A stretch of DNA of 38,388 nucleotides from Actinomycetota bacterium (lineage in GTDB: Bacteria; Actinomycetota; Thermoleophilia; Solirubrobacterales; Solirubrobacteraceae). This document shows, piece after piece, positions 22,089 through 29,165 of the stretch; positions within the stretch are counted from its first letter, which is position 1; each line of letters starts with the position of its first letter. A program made the position numbers and the translations under genes. The stretch spans positions 1 through 38,388 of the forward strand of contig VAWK01000048.1 of the NCBI GenBank assembly GCA_005885515.1, written 5' to 3'. The notes beneath the pieces are model-generated. The model worked only from the letters and a program-made list of their open reading frames with translations, did no database searches and was not told the origin of the DNA.

Positions 22089-23621
22089 ATGCGGTTCAGA
22101 GCGCGCGGATCGGGGTGGACGAGGAGCGACGGGTCGCGGCGGCGCCTGCTCGCTGCGGGTGCGCTGCTCGCGGCGCTCCTGTTTGCGGGGAGCGCCCGGG
22201 CAGAAAGCGTGGCGCCGACGCCGATTCCCCAGAATCCGTCTGACCTCGCCGCGGTGCCTGCATTCATCGGCTCGCCCGCGAAGGCCAGCCGAGTATCCGC
22301 GCCAACGGTGCCCCAGAACCCGTTCATGGCTCCGAACGGGAGGAGCAACCTGCACGACGACGCCTACATGACCAACACGTACCTCTGGTCGGGGCCGCTC
22401 GGCAACAGCATGGAAACCCGCTCCACCTTCCAGGGCGCGGAGTGCGGGTCGCTGACGCTCGACAGCCAGGGCCGGATCGTGACGATCTGCATCGGGCTCG
22501 AAGGGCCGCGCTTGGCGATGTTCGATCCCAACACGCTCGACCTGCTGGCGGTGATGCCGCTCCCGCCGCGCAGCCCAGGCGCCGGCAATCCATTCACCGA
22601 CTTTTCTGGCGGCGGCTATTTCTACCTCGACCAGAGCAACGAGGCGGTGATCCCGACCACCAACCATCAGATCTGGGTCGTCGGCGAGACGAGCGGACCC
22701 ACCGGCCCGGGATTCTCGCTCCAGCGTGCCTACGACCTCAGTGCCTCCATGTCGTCTGAAGACCAGCTCATCTCCGCCCTGCCAGATTGGAACGGTCGGA
22801 TCTGGTTTGCCACGACCAAAGGCGTGGTCGGCACCGTCGACCCCGTCAGCGGCACGGTCAGGGCCATGAACCTGGCGGAGGCGATCGGCAACTCGTTCGC
22901 GGTCGATCAGACCGGCGGCGTGTTCATCGTCACCGACCGCGCGCTTTACCGCTTCGACGCCGCGCCCGACGGGTCGCCCGCGGTCACCTGGCGCCAGGTG
23001 TGTCCGAACATCGGCATCGTCAAGCCGGGTCAAACCGAGGACGGCTCTGGCACGACGCCGAACCTGATGGGCACCGAATACGTGGCGATCACCGACAACG
23101 CCGATCCGATGGACGTCGTGGTCTACCGGCGTGCAAAGCAGGTCACCGGCAGCCGCGTCGTGTGCAGCGTGCCCGTGTTCAGCAAGGGCTCGAGCTCGAC
23201 CGACAACTCGCTGATCGGCACGGGCCGGTCGATCATCGTCGAGAACAACTACGGCTACACCGGTCCTACGTCAACCACGGGTGGCGCCTCGACTGCGCCG
23301 GGAATCGAGCGCGTCGACATCAACGACAACGGCACGGGCTGCTCCCCGGTCTGGTACAGCGGCGAGCGCGCGCCGTCGGCGGTTCCAAAGCTGTCGCTCG
23401 CCGACGGACTGGTATACGCATACACCAAGCCGCCGCGCTCGGACGGCATCGACGCCTGGTATTTGGCGGCGCTCTCGTTCCGCAACGGGAAGACGACCTA
23501 CGAACGGCTCGCCGGCACGGGACTGGGATACAACAGCAACTACGCACCGGTGAGCATCGGCCCCGACGGCACATCCTACGTCGGCGCACTCGGCGGGCTG
23601 GTTTCTCTGCGAGACCGTTAG
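22089..23621 (+). CDS. Secreted beta-propeller-like protein
   Basis: A 510-aa exported protein. The N-terminus has a Tat-like SRRRLLAAG followed by a hydrophobic core and an AxA site (ARA|ES near residue 39). The mature chain is built of repeated strand units such as SLTLDSQGRIVTICIGLEG, LPDWNGRIWFATTKGVVGTVD and SFAVDQTGGVFIVTD, which suggests a six- to eight-bladed propeller of the quinoprotein/NHL type. Cys pairs (ECG, CIG, CPN, VCS, GCS) may form disulfides. No catalytic motif is evident. It ends tail to tail with the M28 peptidase gene, overlapping by 3-4 nt. TAGCTC lies 6 nt before the ATG. Confidence 0.85.
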   Translation: MRFRARGSGWTRSDGSRRRLLAAGALLAALLFAGSARAESVAPTPIPQNPSDLAAVPAFIGSPAKASRVSAPTVPQNPFMAPNGRSNLHDDAYMTNTYLWSGPLGNSMETRSTFQGAECGSLTLDSQGRIVTICIGLEGPRLAMFDPNTLDLLAVMPLPPRSPGAGNPFTDFSGGGYFYLDQSNEAVIPTTNHQIWVVGETSGPTGPGFSLQRAYDLSASMSSEDQLISALPDWNGRIWFATTKGVVGTVDPVSGTVRAMNLAEAIGNSFAVDQTGGVFIVTDRALYRFDAAPDGSPAVTWRQVCPNIGIVKPGQTEDGSGTTPNLMGTEYVAITDNADPMDVVVYRRAKQVTGSRVVCSVPVFSKGSSSTDNSLIGTGRSIIVENNYGYTGPTSTTGGASTAPGIERVDINDNGTGCSPVWYSGERAPSAVPKLSLADGLVYAYTKPPRSDGIDAWYLAALSFRNGKTTYERLAGTGLGYNSNYAPVSIGPDGTSYVGALGGLVSLRDR

Positions 23622-24862
23622 CGCGAACTCGCGCGAGCCCGGATGAATTGCTCACACAGCGCGATCGCGTCCTCGATCGTGCGCCAGTAAAGCGCCTGCG
23701 GCAGGTCCGATGGCCAGTGGTAGTTGAGCGGCAGCTTGGTGTAGTCGACGGACGCGAGCGTTGCGACCGGATAGCCGGCGCGCAACGCAATGATCGCGTC
23801 GCTGGCCGCGACGGTTCGCAGGCCGCGCGAGATGCTCACGCCGGCTTCCGCGGCCGCGTCGGCGAGCGCGTCTCTCATCGCCTCCGGGTAGTCGCGCATG
23901 CGCAGCATGCCCTCGCCCTCCAGCACGAACAGCTGCGGCCCACCGAGGCACTCCAGGCAGACCATCTCCGTGAGATGCGGGTCCAGCTCGGCGAAGTGGC
24001 GCTGGCCAAACGCCTGCATGCCCTCACTGAAGGACTCCTCGGAACCGGTTGACAGAAGCAGTACGCGCACTCCGTCGACGGGTCGGTCGCGCAGTCGCTC
24101 GGCGATCGCCAGCAGGATCCCGACGGCCGCGAGGTTGTCGTTGGCGCCCGGAACGACCGGACTCATGCCGATGTCCGCCATCGCGGCCACGGTCGCAAGC
24201 GCCAGCGCGGCGCCGCCGCGCAGCAGGCGCCGACTCCCGAGCGCCGCACCGACGCTGACCAGCACAGGCCCCAACCACACGCCGTAGAGGATCGGCAGCG
24301 TGTGGCTCGAGCGCTGGTGCAGGCGCGGGAAGAATCTGGGCGGGATCCTGCCAAGCGCCGGATGGAACACGAGGCCGGAGTGCGCCGAATCATGGTGCGC
24401 GATGAGCACGACCGTGCGCGGTGGCATGCGCTCCGGAGTCATGCGGTCGCCGGCTTGCGCGATGACGTTCCACGTGGGCCTTCGGGGAAGCAGCGCGCGG
24501 CGAAACCAGCGACGGCCGTGACCGAGGTCGTCCCACAGGGCGGCCGCGGCGACGCCGGAGGCGAGGACCGCGGCAGCCCGCCGCAACGGCCCGGGGCGCT
24601 GACCTGATACGAGCAGCGCTCCGCCCAGCGCGGCGAGGTTGGCCAGGCCGAGCGGCCACCAGTAGCCGCCGTGGGCGCGCTCCTGCTCGACGACAGCGGG
24701 GCAGCCGAGCGCGTGCAGTCGCGCGGCGATCGATTCAGCGGCTCGCCGCTCACCATCCGAGGCCGAGGGGCGTTCGTGTGCGGAGAGCTCGAAGATCGCC
24801 TCGCGCCACGTCGCGGGCTGCGGCGGTTTGATCGGGGGTTGTCCATGCGCGTCTGCGTGCAT
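23618..24862 (-). CDS. M28-family metallopeptidase with membrane segments
   Basis: A 414-aa protein. Zinc-binding motifs of the M28 aminopeptidase fold appear in order: VVLIAHHDSAHSG (about 150-162), VPGANDNLAAVG (about 240), STGSEESFSEGM (catalytic Glu and Glu ligand, about 275), MVCLECLGG (Glu in place of the usual Asp) and NYHWPSD (final His). Hydrophobic helices occur at about 68-86, 92-110, 188-206 and 215-232, inserted between the first His/Asp motif and the GANDN loop, so the enzyme is membrane-embedded, unlike typical secreted aminopeptidases. Substrate unknown. Confidence 0.88.
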   Translation of the reverse strand: MHADAHGQPPIKPPQPATWREAIFELSAHERPSASDGERRAAESIAARLHALGCPAVVEQERAHGGYWWPLGLANLAALGGALLVSGQRPGPLRRAAAVLASGVAAAALWDDLGHGRRWFRRALLPRRPTWNVIAQAGDRMTPERMPPRTVVLIAHHDSAHSGLVFHPALGRIPPRFFPRLHQRSSHTLPILYGVWLGPVLVSVGAALGSRRLLRGGAALALATVAAMADIGMSPVVPGANDNLAAVGILLAIAERLRDRPVDGVRVLLLSTGSEESFSEGMQAFGQRHFAELDPHLTEMVCLECLGGPQLFVLEGEGMLRMRDYPEAMRDALADAAAEAGVSISRGLRTVAASDAIIALRAGYPVATLASVDYTKLPLNYHWPSDLPQALYWRTIEDAIALCEQFIRARASSR

Positions 24863-24953
24863 GCAGGTCGGGCTCGGCGGGAAGGTTGAATTGTGGCGGC
24901 GGGCCGAGGGCGCGCGGGCGTTTGGACGCCGAGCTGAAGCTCCGTGCCGCCTG

Positions 24954-25184
24954 CTAGCTGGGGCCTCGTCCGCTCAGCAGGCCGAGGTTGGAGACGACGA
25001 ACGGCACGACGAAGTTCAGGCCGCACCTTATCCACGTGATCGTCGTGGCATGACCGCCGAACAGGACACCGGATTGGTTTATGAGCGTCAGGACGACTCC
25101 CACCAGGAGCGCTATCAGGACGGTGCGCCGGAGGTGCTGCGGGCGAGCGCAGTAGGCGAGCGCCGCTGCGGCACCGGCCTTCAC
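24954..25184 (-). CDS. nrtS: NrtS-like small membrane protein
   Basis: A 76-aa protein with two helices. It shows the NrtS pattern: YCARPQHLRRTVLIALLVGV leading to VLTLINQSG, then a short loop (VLFGGHATTITWIR) and LNFVVPFVVSN. NrtS proteins were described as nitrate/nitrite transporters in bacteria. The GTG start at 25184 is only 8 nt behind the P450 stop, so the two genes are probably co-transcribed. A functional link between the P450 and NrtS is not known to me; the gene name rests on family resemblance. Confidence 0.75.
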   Translation of the reverse strand: MKAGAAAALAYCARPQHLRRTVLIALLVGVVLTLINQSGVLFGGHATTITWIRCGLNFVVPFVVSNLGLLSGRGPS

Positions 25185-25192
25185 GTCGAGCC

Positions 25193-26623
25193 CTATGCGA
25201 GCCGTCGGCGCACTATCACTCGCGCACCGCGCAACGGGATCATCGTCACGTTCCGGTGAACGGCGCGCTCGGGCCGGGGGTCCTCGGCCTCTAGGTCGAG
25301 TCGCCGGACGATCGCCTCGAGCACGACTCGCTGCTCGGCCATCGCCAGCGCGGCGCCCAGGCAGCGCCTGATGCCGCCCCCGAATGGGATCCACTCGTAC
25401 GTTCCCGGCTTGCGACCGAGCCACCGCTCCGGCTTGAAGGCGAACGGCTGCGGATACAGATCCTCGCGGTGGTGGAGCAGCAGGATGCTCATGGCGACCG
25501 GCGTGCCGGCCGGCACGGCGTAGCGACCGAGGCGCCAGGGCACCGCGACACGCCGGCCGATGATCGGGATGACCGGGCGCGAGCGCATTCCCTCGGTGAT
25601 CACTGCCTCGATGTGATCGGCCGCGTCGGCACCCGTGCGGACCGCTTCGCGCAGGCGCTCGTGGGCTGCCGGCGTGCGAAGGAGACGCTCCCAGGCCCAC
25701 GCCAGCGAGTTTGCCGTGGTCTCGTGGCCGGCGAGCACGAGCGTGAGGAGCTCGTCGCGCACTTCGCGATCGGTAAGGGTCTCGCCGTCCTCGGTGCGGG
25801 CGTGCAGCAGCAGCGAAAGGATGTCCCGACGCTGCTGCACATCGGCCGCTTGGCGCCGCTTCGCGATCACGGCGTAGGTTCGGCGGTCCAGCAGCGACAA
25901 GCCGACCCGCGTGAGGCCGACCGGCTCATCGCGGCCGAGGTTCATCAGCTCTGCGAGCTGCGCCGTCGGCCAGGTGGAGGCGGCGACCAGCCCCCTGATC
26001 GCCGTGCGCAGCTGGTGCTCTGGCGTTGCGCGCTGGGGCCGGCCCTCGATGCCGAAGATCCCGCCCATGATCACGTCGAGCGTGATCGCCTGCATCCGCG
26101 GGGCAAGCGCGAACGGTGCGCCCACGGGCCAGCGGTCGATCTCGCGCTGGGCTGCGTCGGCGATCATCTGCGCGTAGCGATCGATCGCCTCGCCGTGGAA
26201 CGACGGCAGCAGCAGCTTGCGCTGGCGCATGTGCCGTGACCCGATCGCGGTCAGGACGGAGTTGGGGCCGACGATCGGGCGCAATGGCGACTCCCCCGTG
26301 AGCGAAGGCGCATCCTCGGGCTTGGCGGTGAACAGGGAGCGGACATGGTCCGGATGGCTGGTGATCACCGGCCCATCGGGTACGACCCCCCGCGTCCGGA
26401 AAACCTCGCCGAGCTCGCGTCGCGCCCTGAACACGAACTCGATCTGGCGCTGGTTGAATCGGATCACCTGCAGCGCGCGCGGCAGTGCGATCACCGGCGG
26501 TTCGGCCAGCTGCTCGGCGTCAGGCGGCTCGACCGGGCCGGCCGGCGATGGCGGCGCCTGCCCCACCAGGCCACCCTCGGGCAACTCGCTCGCCAGCGTA
26601 TCGGCCTCAGCGATGGTAGGCAT
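25193..26623 (-). CDS. Cytochrome P450
   Basis: A 476-aa soluble P450. The I-helix motif AGHETTAN is near residue 294 (oxygen activation), the K-helix ExxR reads EGMR near 345, and the heme-binding loop is FGGGIRRCLG with the thiolate Cys421. The N-terminal 40 residues are acidic/Pro-rich with no membrane anchor, as is usual in bacteria. The overall style (PVIPIIGRRV, HHREDLYPQPFAFKPERWLGRKPGTYEWIPFG) matches the CYP110/CYP135-138-like group of actinobacteria and cyanobacteria, which hydroxylate fatty acids or terpenoids. GGAG lies 9 nt before the ATG. No ferredoxin or reductase gene is adjacent; NrtS follows. Confidence 0.95.
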   Translation of the reverse strand: MPTIAEADTLASELPEGGLVGQAPPSPAGPVEPPDAEQLAEPPVIALPRALQVIRFNQRQIEFVFRARRELGEVFRTRGVVPDGPVITSHPDHVRSLFTAKPEDAPSLTGESPLRPIVGPNSVLTAIGSRHMRQRKLLLPSFHGEAIDRYAQMIADAAQREIDRWPVGAPFALAPRMQAITLDVIMGGIFGIEGRPQRATPEHQLRTAIRGLVAASTWPTAQLAELMNLGRDEPVGLTRVGLSLLDRRTYAVIAKRRQAADVQQRRDILSLLLHARTEDGETLTDREVRDELLTLVLAGHETTANSLAWAWERLLRTPAAHERLREAVRTGADAADHIEAVITEGMRSRPVIPIIGRRVAVPWRLGRYAVPAGTPVAMSILLLHHREDLYPQPFAFKPERWLGRKPGTYEWIPFGGGIRRCLGAALAMAEQRVVLEAIVRRLDLEAEDPRPERAVHRNVTMIPLRGARVIVRRRLA

Positions 26624-26680
26624 GGCAGGGCTCCAAGTTACCTAGCCCGAAGCGCGTGTGCGCAGCGGGCTCGCGTGGCC

Positions 26681-26717
26681 GGGCCGGGCGACCGCGAGCG
26701 ACCACGGCGCCCGGCCC
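26681..26717. promoter_or_regulatory. Perfect 10-bp inverted repeat in the P450/AKR divergent region
   Basis: GGGCCGGGCG (26681-26690) and CGCCCGGCCC (26708-26717) enclose 17 nt. It lies between two divergent genes, 58 bp from the P450 start and 78 bp from the AKR start, and could be a shared operator or insulating hairpin. Confidence 0.4.
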
Positions 26718-26794
26718 TGCGTGTCGCGCGGGTTGCTGCGAAGCTTGAGACGCAGTTGATGCTCGACGCTCCCCTGCGACCCAAGGAGACAGAT

Positions 26795-27625
26795 ATGGCG
26801 ACCCCCTCAGTGACCGCAGACGGACGCCTGCGCGCGCTCGCGGACGGAAGCCAGATGCCGATGCTGGGGCTCGGAATCTGGCAGGTACCGAACGGGCCCG
26901 AGGCTGTCAGGGCCGTGCGCTGGGCGCTCGAGCTCGGGTACCGGCACATCGACACCGCCCAGGCCTACGGGAACGAGGAGAGCGCGGGCCAGGCGCTGCG
27001 CGAGAGCGGCCTGCCGCGCGAGGAGGTGTTCATCACCACCAAGTTCTATCCGGCGCGCAAGGACCCGGCCGCCGAGGCTGAGCAGAGCCTCAGGCGGCTC
27101 GGCGTCGACGAAGTCGACCTGTACATCGTGCATTGGCCAAAGGGCGGTCCCAGTTGGGCTTGGGCCGGGATGGAACGAGCTCGCGAGCTCGGCTACGCGC
27201 GTTCGATCGGCGTCTCCAACTTCGACGTCGGCGAGCTCGAGCTCGTGATGGCCGCGGCCAGCGTCGCGCCGGTCGTCGACCAGGTGCAGTTCAGTCCGTT
27301 TGAGCACCGGCGAGCGCTGCTGGCCGCGTGCGAGCAGAGCGGTGTCGCGCTCGAGGCCTACAGCCCCCTGGGGACGGGCCGCCACGTCTCCCACGAAGCG
27401 GTCGCCCGCGTTGCCGAGCGGGTTGGTCGCACGGCAGCGCAGGTGCTGCTGCGCTGGTGCATACAGCAAGGCGTTCCGGTGATCCCGAAGTCAACGCACC
27501 GCGAGCGCATCGAGGAGAACGCGCAGATCTTCGACTTCGCGCTGTCAGATGAGGACATGGCGCAGCTCGCGGCGCTGGACAGGACCGGCGGCACCGACCG
27601 CGCGCTTGAGCGCAAGTGGTGGTGA
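26795..27625 (+). CDS. Aldo-keto reductase (AKR), 2,5-diketo-gluconate reductase-like
   Basis: A 276-aa NADPH-dependent (alpha/beta)8 reductase. The catalytic tetrad is intact: Asp53 and Tyr58 (HIDTAQAYGNE), Lys83 (TTKFY) and His113 (VHWP). GVSNF at about 142 and the cofactor site VIPKSTHRERIEEN near 224-237 are also present. Length matches AKR5-type enzymes. AAGGAG at 26783-26788 sets the start. A frame open further upstream is not protein-like. Divergent from the P450. It probably reduces aldehydes or ketones; substrate unknown. Confidence 0.94.
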   Translation: MATPSVTADGRLRALADGSQMPMLGLGIWQVPNGPEAVRAVRWALELGYRHIDTAQAYGNEESAGQALRESGLPREEVFITTKFYPARKDPAAEAEQSLRRLGVDEVDLYIVHWPKGGPSWAWAGMERARELGYARSIGVSNFDVGELELVMAAASVAPVVDQVQFSPFEHRRALLAACEQSGVALEAYSPLGTGRHVSHEAVARVAERVGRTAAQVLLRWCIQQGVPVIPKSTHRERIEENAQIFDFALSDEDMAQLAALDRTGGTDRALERKWW

Positions 27626-27680
27626 GCCGCAGCTGCGATGGTGCTGCTGGCGGCTTGCGGGAGCTCTCTCGATCCCTTCC

Positions 27681-27686
27681 TAACCT
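27681..27686 (+). promoter_or_regulatory. -10 hexamer TAACCT of the thioredoxin gene
   Basis: TAACCT ends 6 nt before the ATG at 27693. TTGCGG (27655-27660) is a possible -35 with a 20-nt spacer. No Shine-Dalgarno exists, so a leaderless mRNA is predicted. Confidence 0.4.
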
Positions 27687-27692
27687 GTGCCC

Positions 27693-28430
27693 ATGACCGT
27701 GATCAACGTGAGCGAAGCGGATTTCGAGCGCGAGGTGATCGAGCGCTCGACAACGCTTCCGGTCGTCGTGGACTTCTGGGCCGAGTGGTGTGGTCCCTGC
27801 CGCCAGCTCGGGCCGCTACTGGAGCGGGCCGCCGCCGAGCGCGACGGCAAGGTGGTACTCGCCAAGCTCGACACCGATGCGAACCCCGGCCTCGCCGGAG
27901 CGTTTCAGATCCGCGGTATCCCCGCCGTCAAGGCGTTCAGCAACGGGCGGGTCGTGGACGAATTCGTGGGCGCGCAGGGCGGCGAGGCCGTCGAGCGCTT
28001 CTTCGACGCGCTTGTGCCTTCCGAGGCAGATCTGCTCGTGGCGAGCGGCGGAGAGGACGATCTGCGACGAGCACTCCAGCTCGACCCGGGCCGGCCCGAC
28101 GCGGCCGTGCGCCTTGCGCGGATGCTGATCGCGCAGGGTGACGGGGACGAGGCGCTCGAGATCCTCGCTCCAGTCATCGGCAGCTTCCAGGCCGACGGCC
28201 TCGCCGCTCGCGTGCGCCTGCAGAAGGACGGCCAGCTAGCCGACGCGTTCGCCGCACTCGACCGCGGAGAGCGCGAGCGGGCGCTCGAGCAGCTGCTCGC
28301 CGCGCTGCCTTCGGCAGACGGTCGCCGCGAGGACATCCGGCGAGTGATCGTGGGCGAGCTGCAGGAGCTCGGGCCGGATGACGCGCTTGCGCGCGATGTC
28401 CGCCGCCGCCTCGCCGCTGCCTTGTTCTGA
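27693..28430 (+). CDS. Thioredoxin-domain co-chaperone (CnoX/YbbN-like)
   Basis: A 245-aa cytoplasmic protein. Residues 1-108 are a thioredoxin fold with an intact active site WCGPC (Cys33/Cys36) and the cis-Pro in IRGIPAVKAF. Residues 120-245 are TPR-like helices (LRRALQLDPGRPDAAVRLARML, then AFAALDRGERERALEQLLAAL), as in YbbN/CnoX, which protects substrates from oxidation and hands them to DnaK or GroEL. E. coli CnoX has an altered active site; here the canonical CGPC is kept, so reductase activity is expected, as in many actinobacterial homologues. A GTG six bases upstream is an alternative start. Confidence 0.92.
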   Translation: MTVINVSEADFEREVIERSTTLPVVVDFWAEWCGPCRQLGPLLERAAAERDGKVVLAKLDTDANPGLAGAFQIRGIPAVKAFSNGRVVDEFVGAQGGEAVERFFDALVPSEADLLVASGGEDDLRRALQLDPGRPDAAVRLARMLIAQGDGDEALEILAPVIGSFQADGLAARVRLQKDGQLADAFAALDRGERERALEQLLAALPSADGRREDIRRVIVGELQELGPDDALARDVRRRLAAALF

Positions 28431-28439
28431 CACAGCGCC

Positions 28440-28454
28440 GGGCGTGGAGCGCCC
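28440..28454 (+). terminator. Terminator hairpin after the thioredoxin gene
   Basis: GGGCG-TGGAG-CGCCC begins about 10 nt after the stop; with one C/A mismatch the stem can be lengthened by GCGC/GCG. Position supports termination. Confidence 0.45.
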
Positions 28455-28509
28455 AGCGATGCTTATCGACGCCGTCGGCGATTGCGTATCGCGGCGCCGC
28501 CGCGTAGCT

Positions 28510-28542
28510 GAGCACGCCCGCTGCTAGCAGCAGCTCGTGCTC
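28510..28542. repeat. Nested palindrome (GAGCACG ... CGTGCTC with inner CTGCTAGCAG)
   Basis: Outer 7-bp arms (28510-28516, 28536-28542) enclose a perfect palindrome GCTGCTAGCAGC (28520-28531). It ends 23 nt before the candidate stress promoter of the next gene. It may be a second terminator or a regulator site. The flanking 28455-28509 shows no gene. Confidence 0.45.
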
Positions 28543-28565
28543 GGATCGCGACCCCTGGAAAAGTT

Positions 28566-28591
28566 GTTTAGGCGATGTGTCGACGGGGTAC
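28566..28591 (+). promoter_or_regulatory. SigB/SigF-type stress promoter (GTTT-N16-GGGTAC)
   Basis: GTTT (28566-28569), 16 nt, GGGTAC (28586-28591) matches the actinobacterial SigB/SigF consensus (GTTT, about 15-16 nt, GGGTA(C/T)). A start near 28598 leaves a leader of about 54 nt ending in GGGAGGA before the ATG at 28652. Confidence 0.5.
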
Positions 28592-28651
28592 CGGACACGC
28601 GGCGCAAGCCCGCGAGAAAGCGGCTCAGGTAATAACGGCGGGGAGGACGAT

Positions 28652-29134
28652 ATGTGGAGAGTTCGACTGACGGTGGTCGTGTCCGCACTGATAGGTGGGA
28701 TGGCGTGCCTAGGAGTGCCCGCGGCCAGTGCGGCCAACGGGCCGACGTTTCGCGACTGCTCGCTCGCTGGGGGTTTGGACCCTGACTTCGTCGAACTGCT
28801 CGGCGTCGCGGCGGGCCCCGAAGGGGCAGTCACGGTGCCGCGGGGACAGGAACAGGTCGGCATCGAGGCGTCGGAGTCCTCGGATCCGGGCGACAACCTC
28901 GGCCACGTCACGCTGGCGGTGACGGTCAGCTCGCCCGGAGTTTCCATGGCGAAGGCGTCTGGAGCAGGGACCGGCAAGGTGCTCCTGTCGGCACCGCTCC
29001 GCGGCTCAAAGAAGGTTGGACGGACCTACACGATCAGCTGGGCCGCCACGTTCGACAACGGGAATCATCCGTGCCCGTCCGAATTCACGCCGGAAAACAC
29101 AACGCCTAAGCCGTTCGTAGTGACCGTCCGCTAG
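28652..29134 (+). CDS. Secreted hypothetical protein (160 aa)
   Basis: A clear Sec signal peptide (WRVRLTVVVSALIGGMACLG, cleavage after ASA at about residue 27) is followed by about 130 residues with beta-strand character: VTVPRGQEQVGIEASES, HVTLAVTVSSPGVSMAKASG, then RTYTISWAATFDNGNHPC. Two Cys in the mature part (FRDCS, HPCPSE) could form one disulfide. The chain reads like a single Ig- or lipocalin-like domain; no family is recognised. GGGAGGA precedes the ATG; an upstream GTG in frame is not needed. It lies 31 bp before the GH3 gene and may share its transcript under a stress promoter. Confidence 0.82.
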   Translation: MWRVRLTVVVSALIGGMACLGVPAASAANGPTFRDCSLAGGLDPDFVELLGVAAGPEGAVTVPRGQEQVGIEASESSDPGDNLGHVTLAVTVSSPGVSMAKASGAGTGKVLLSAPLRGSKKVGRTYTISWAATFDNGNHPCPSEFTPENTTPKPFVVTVR

Positions 29135-29165
29135 GGCGCGGCGATGAGGGCTCAGCAAGCCGGAC

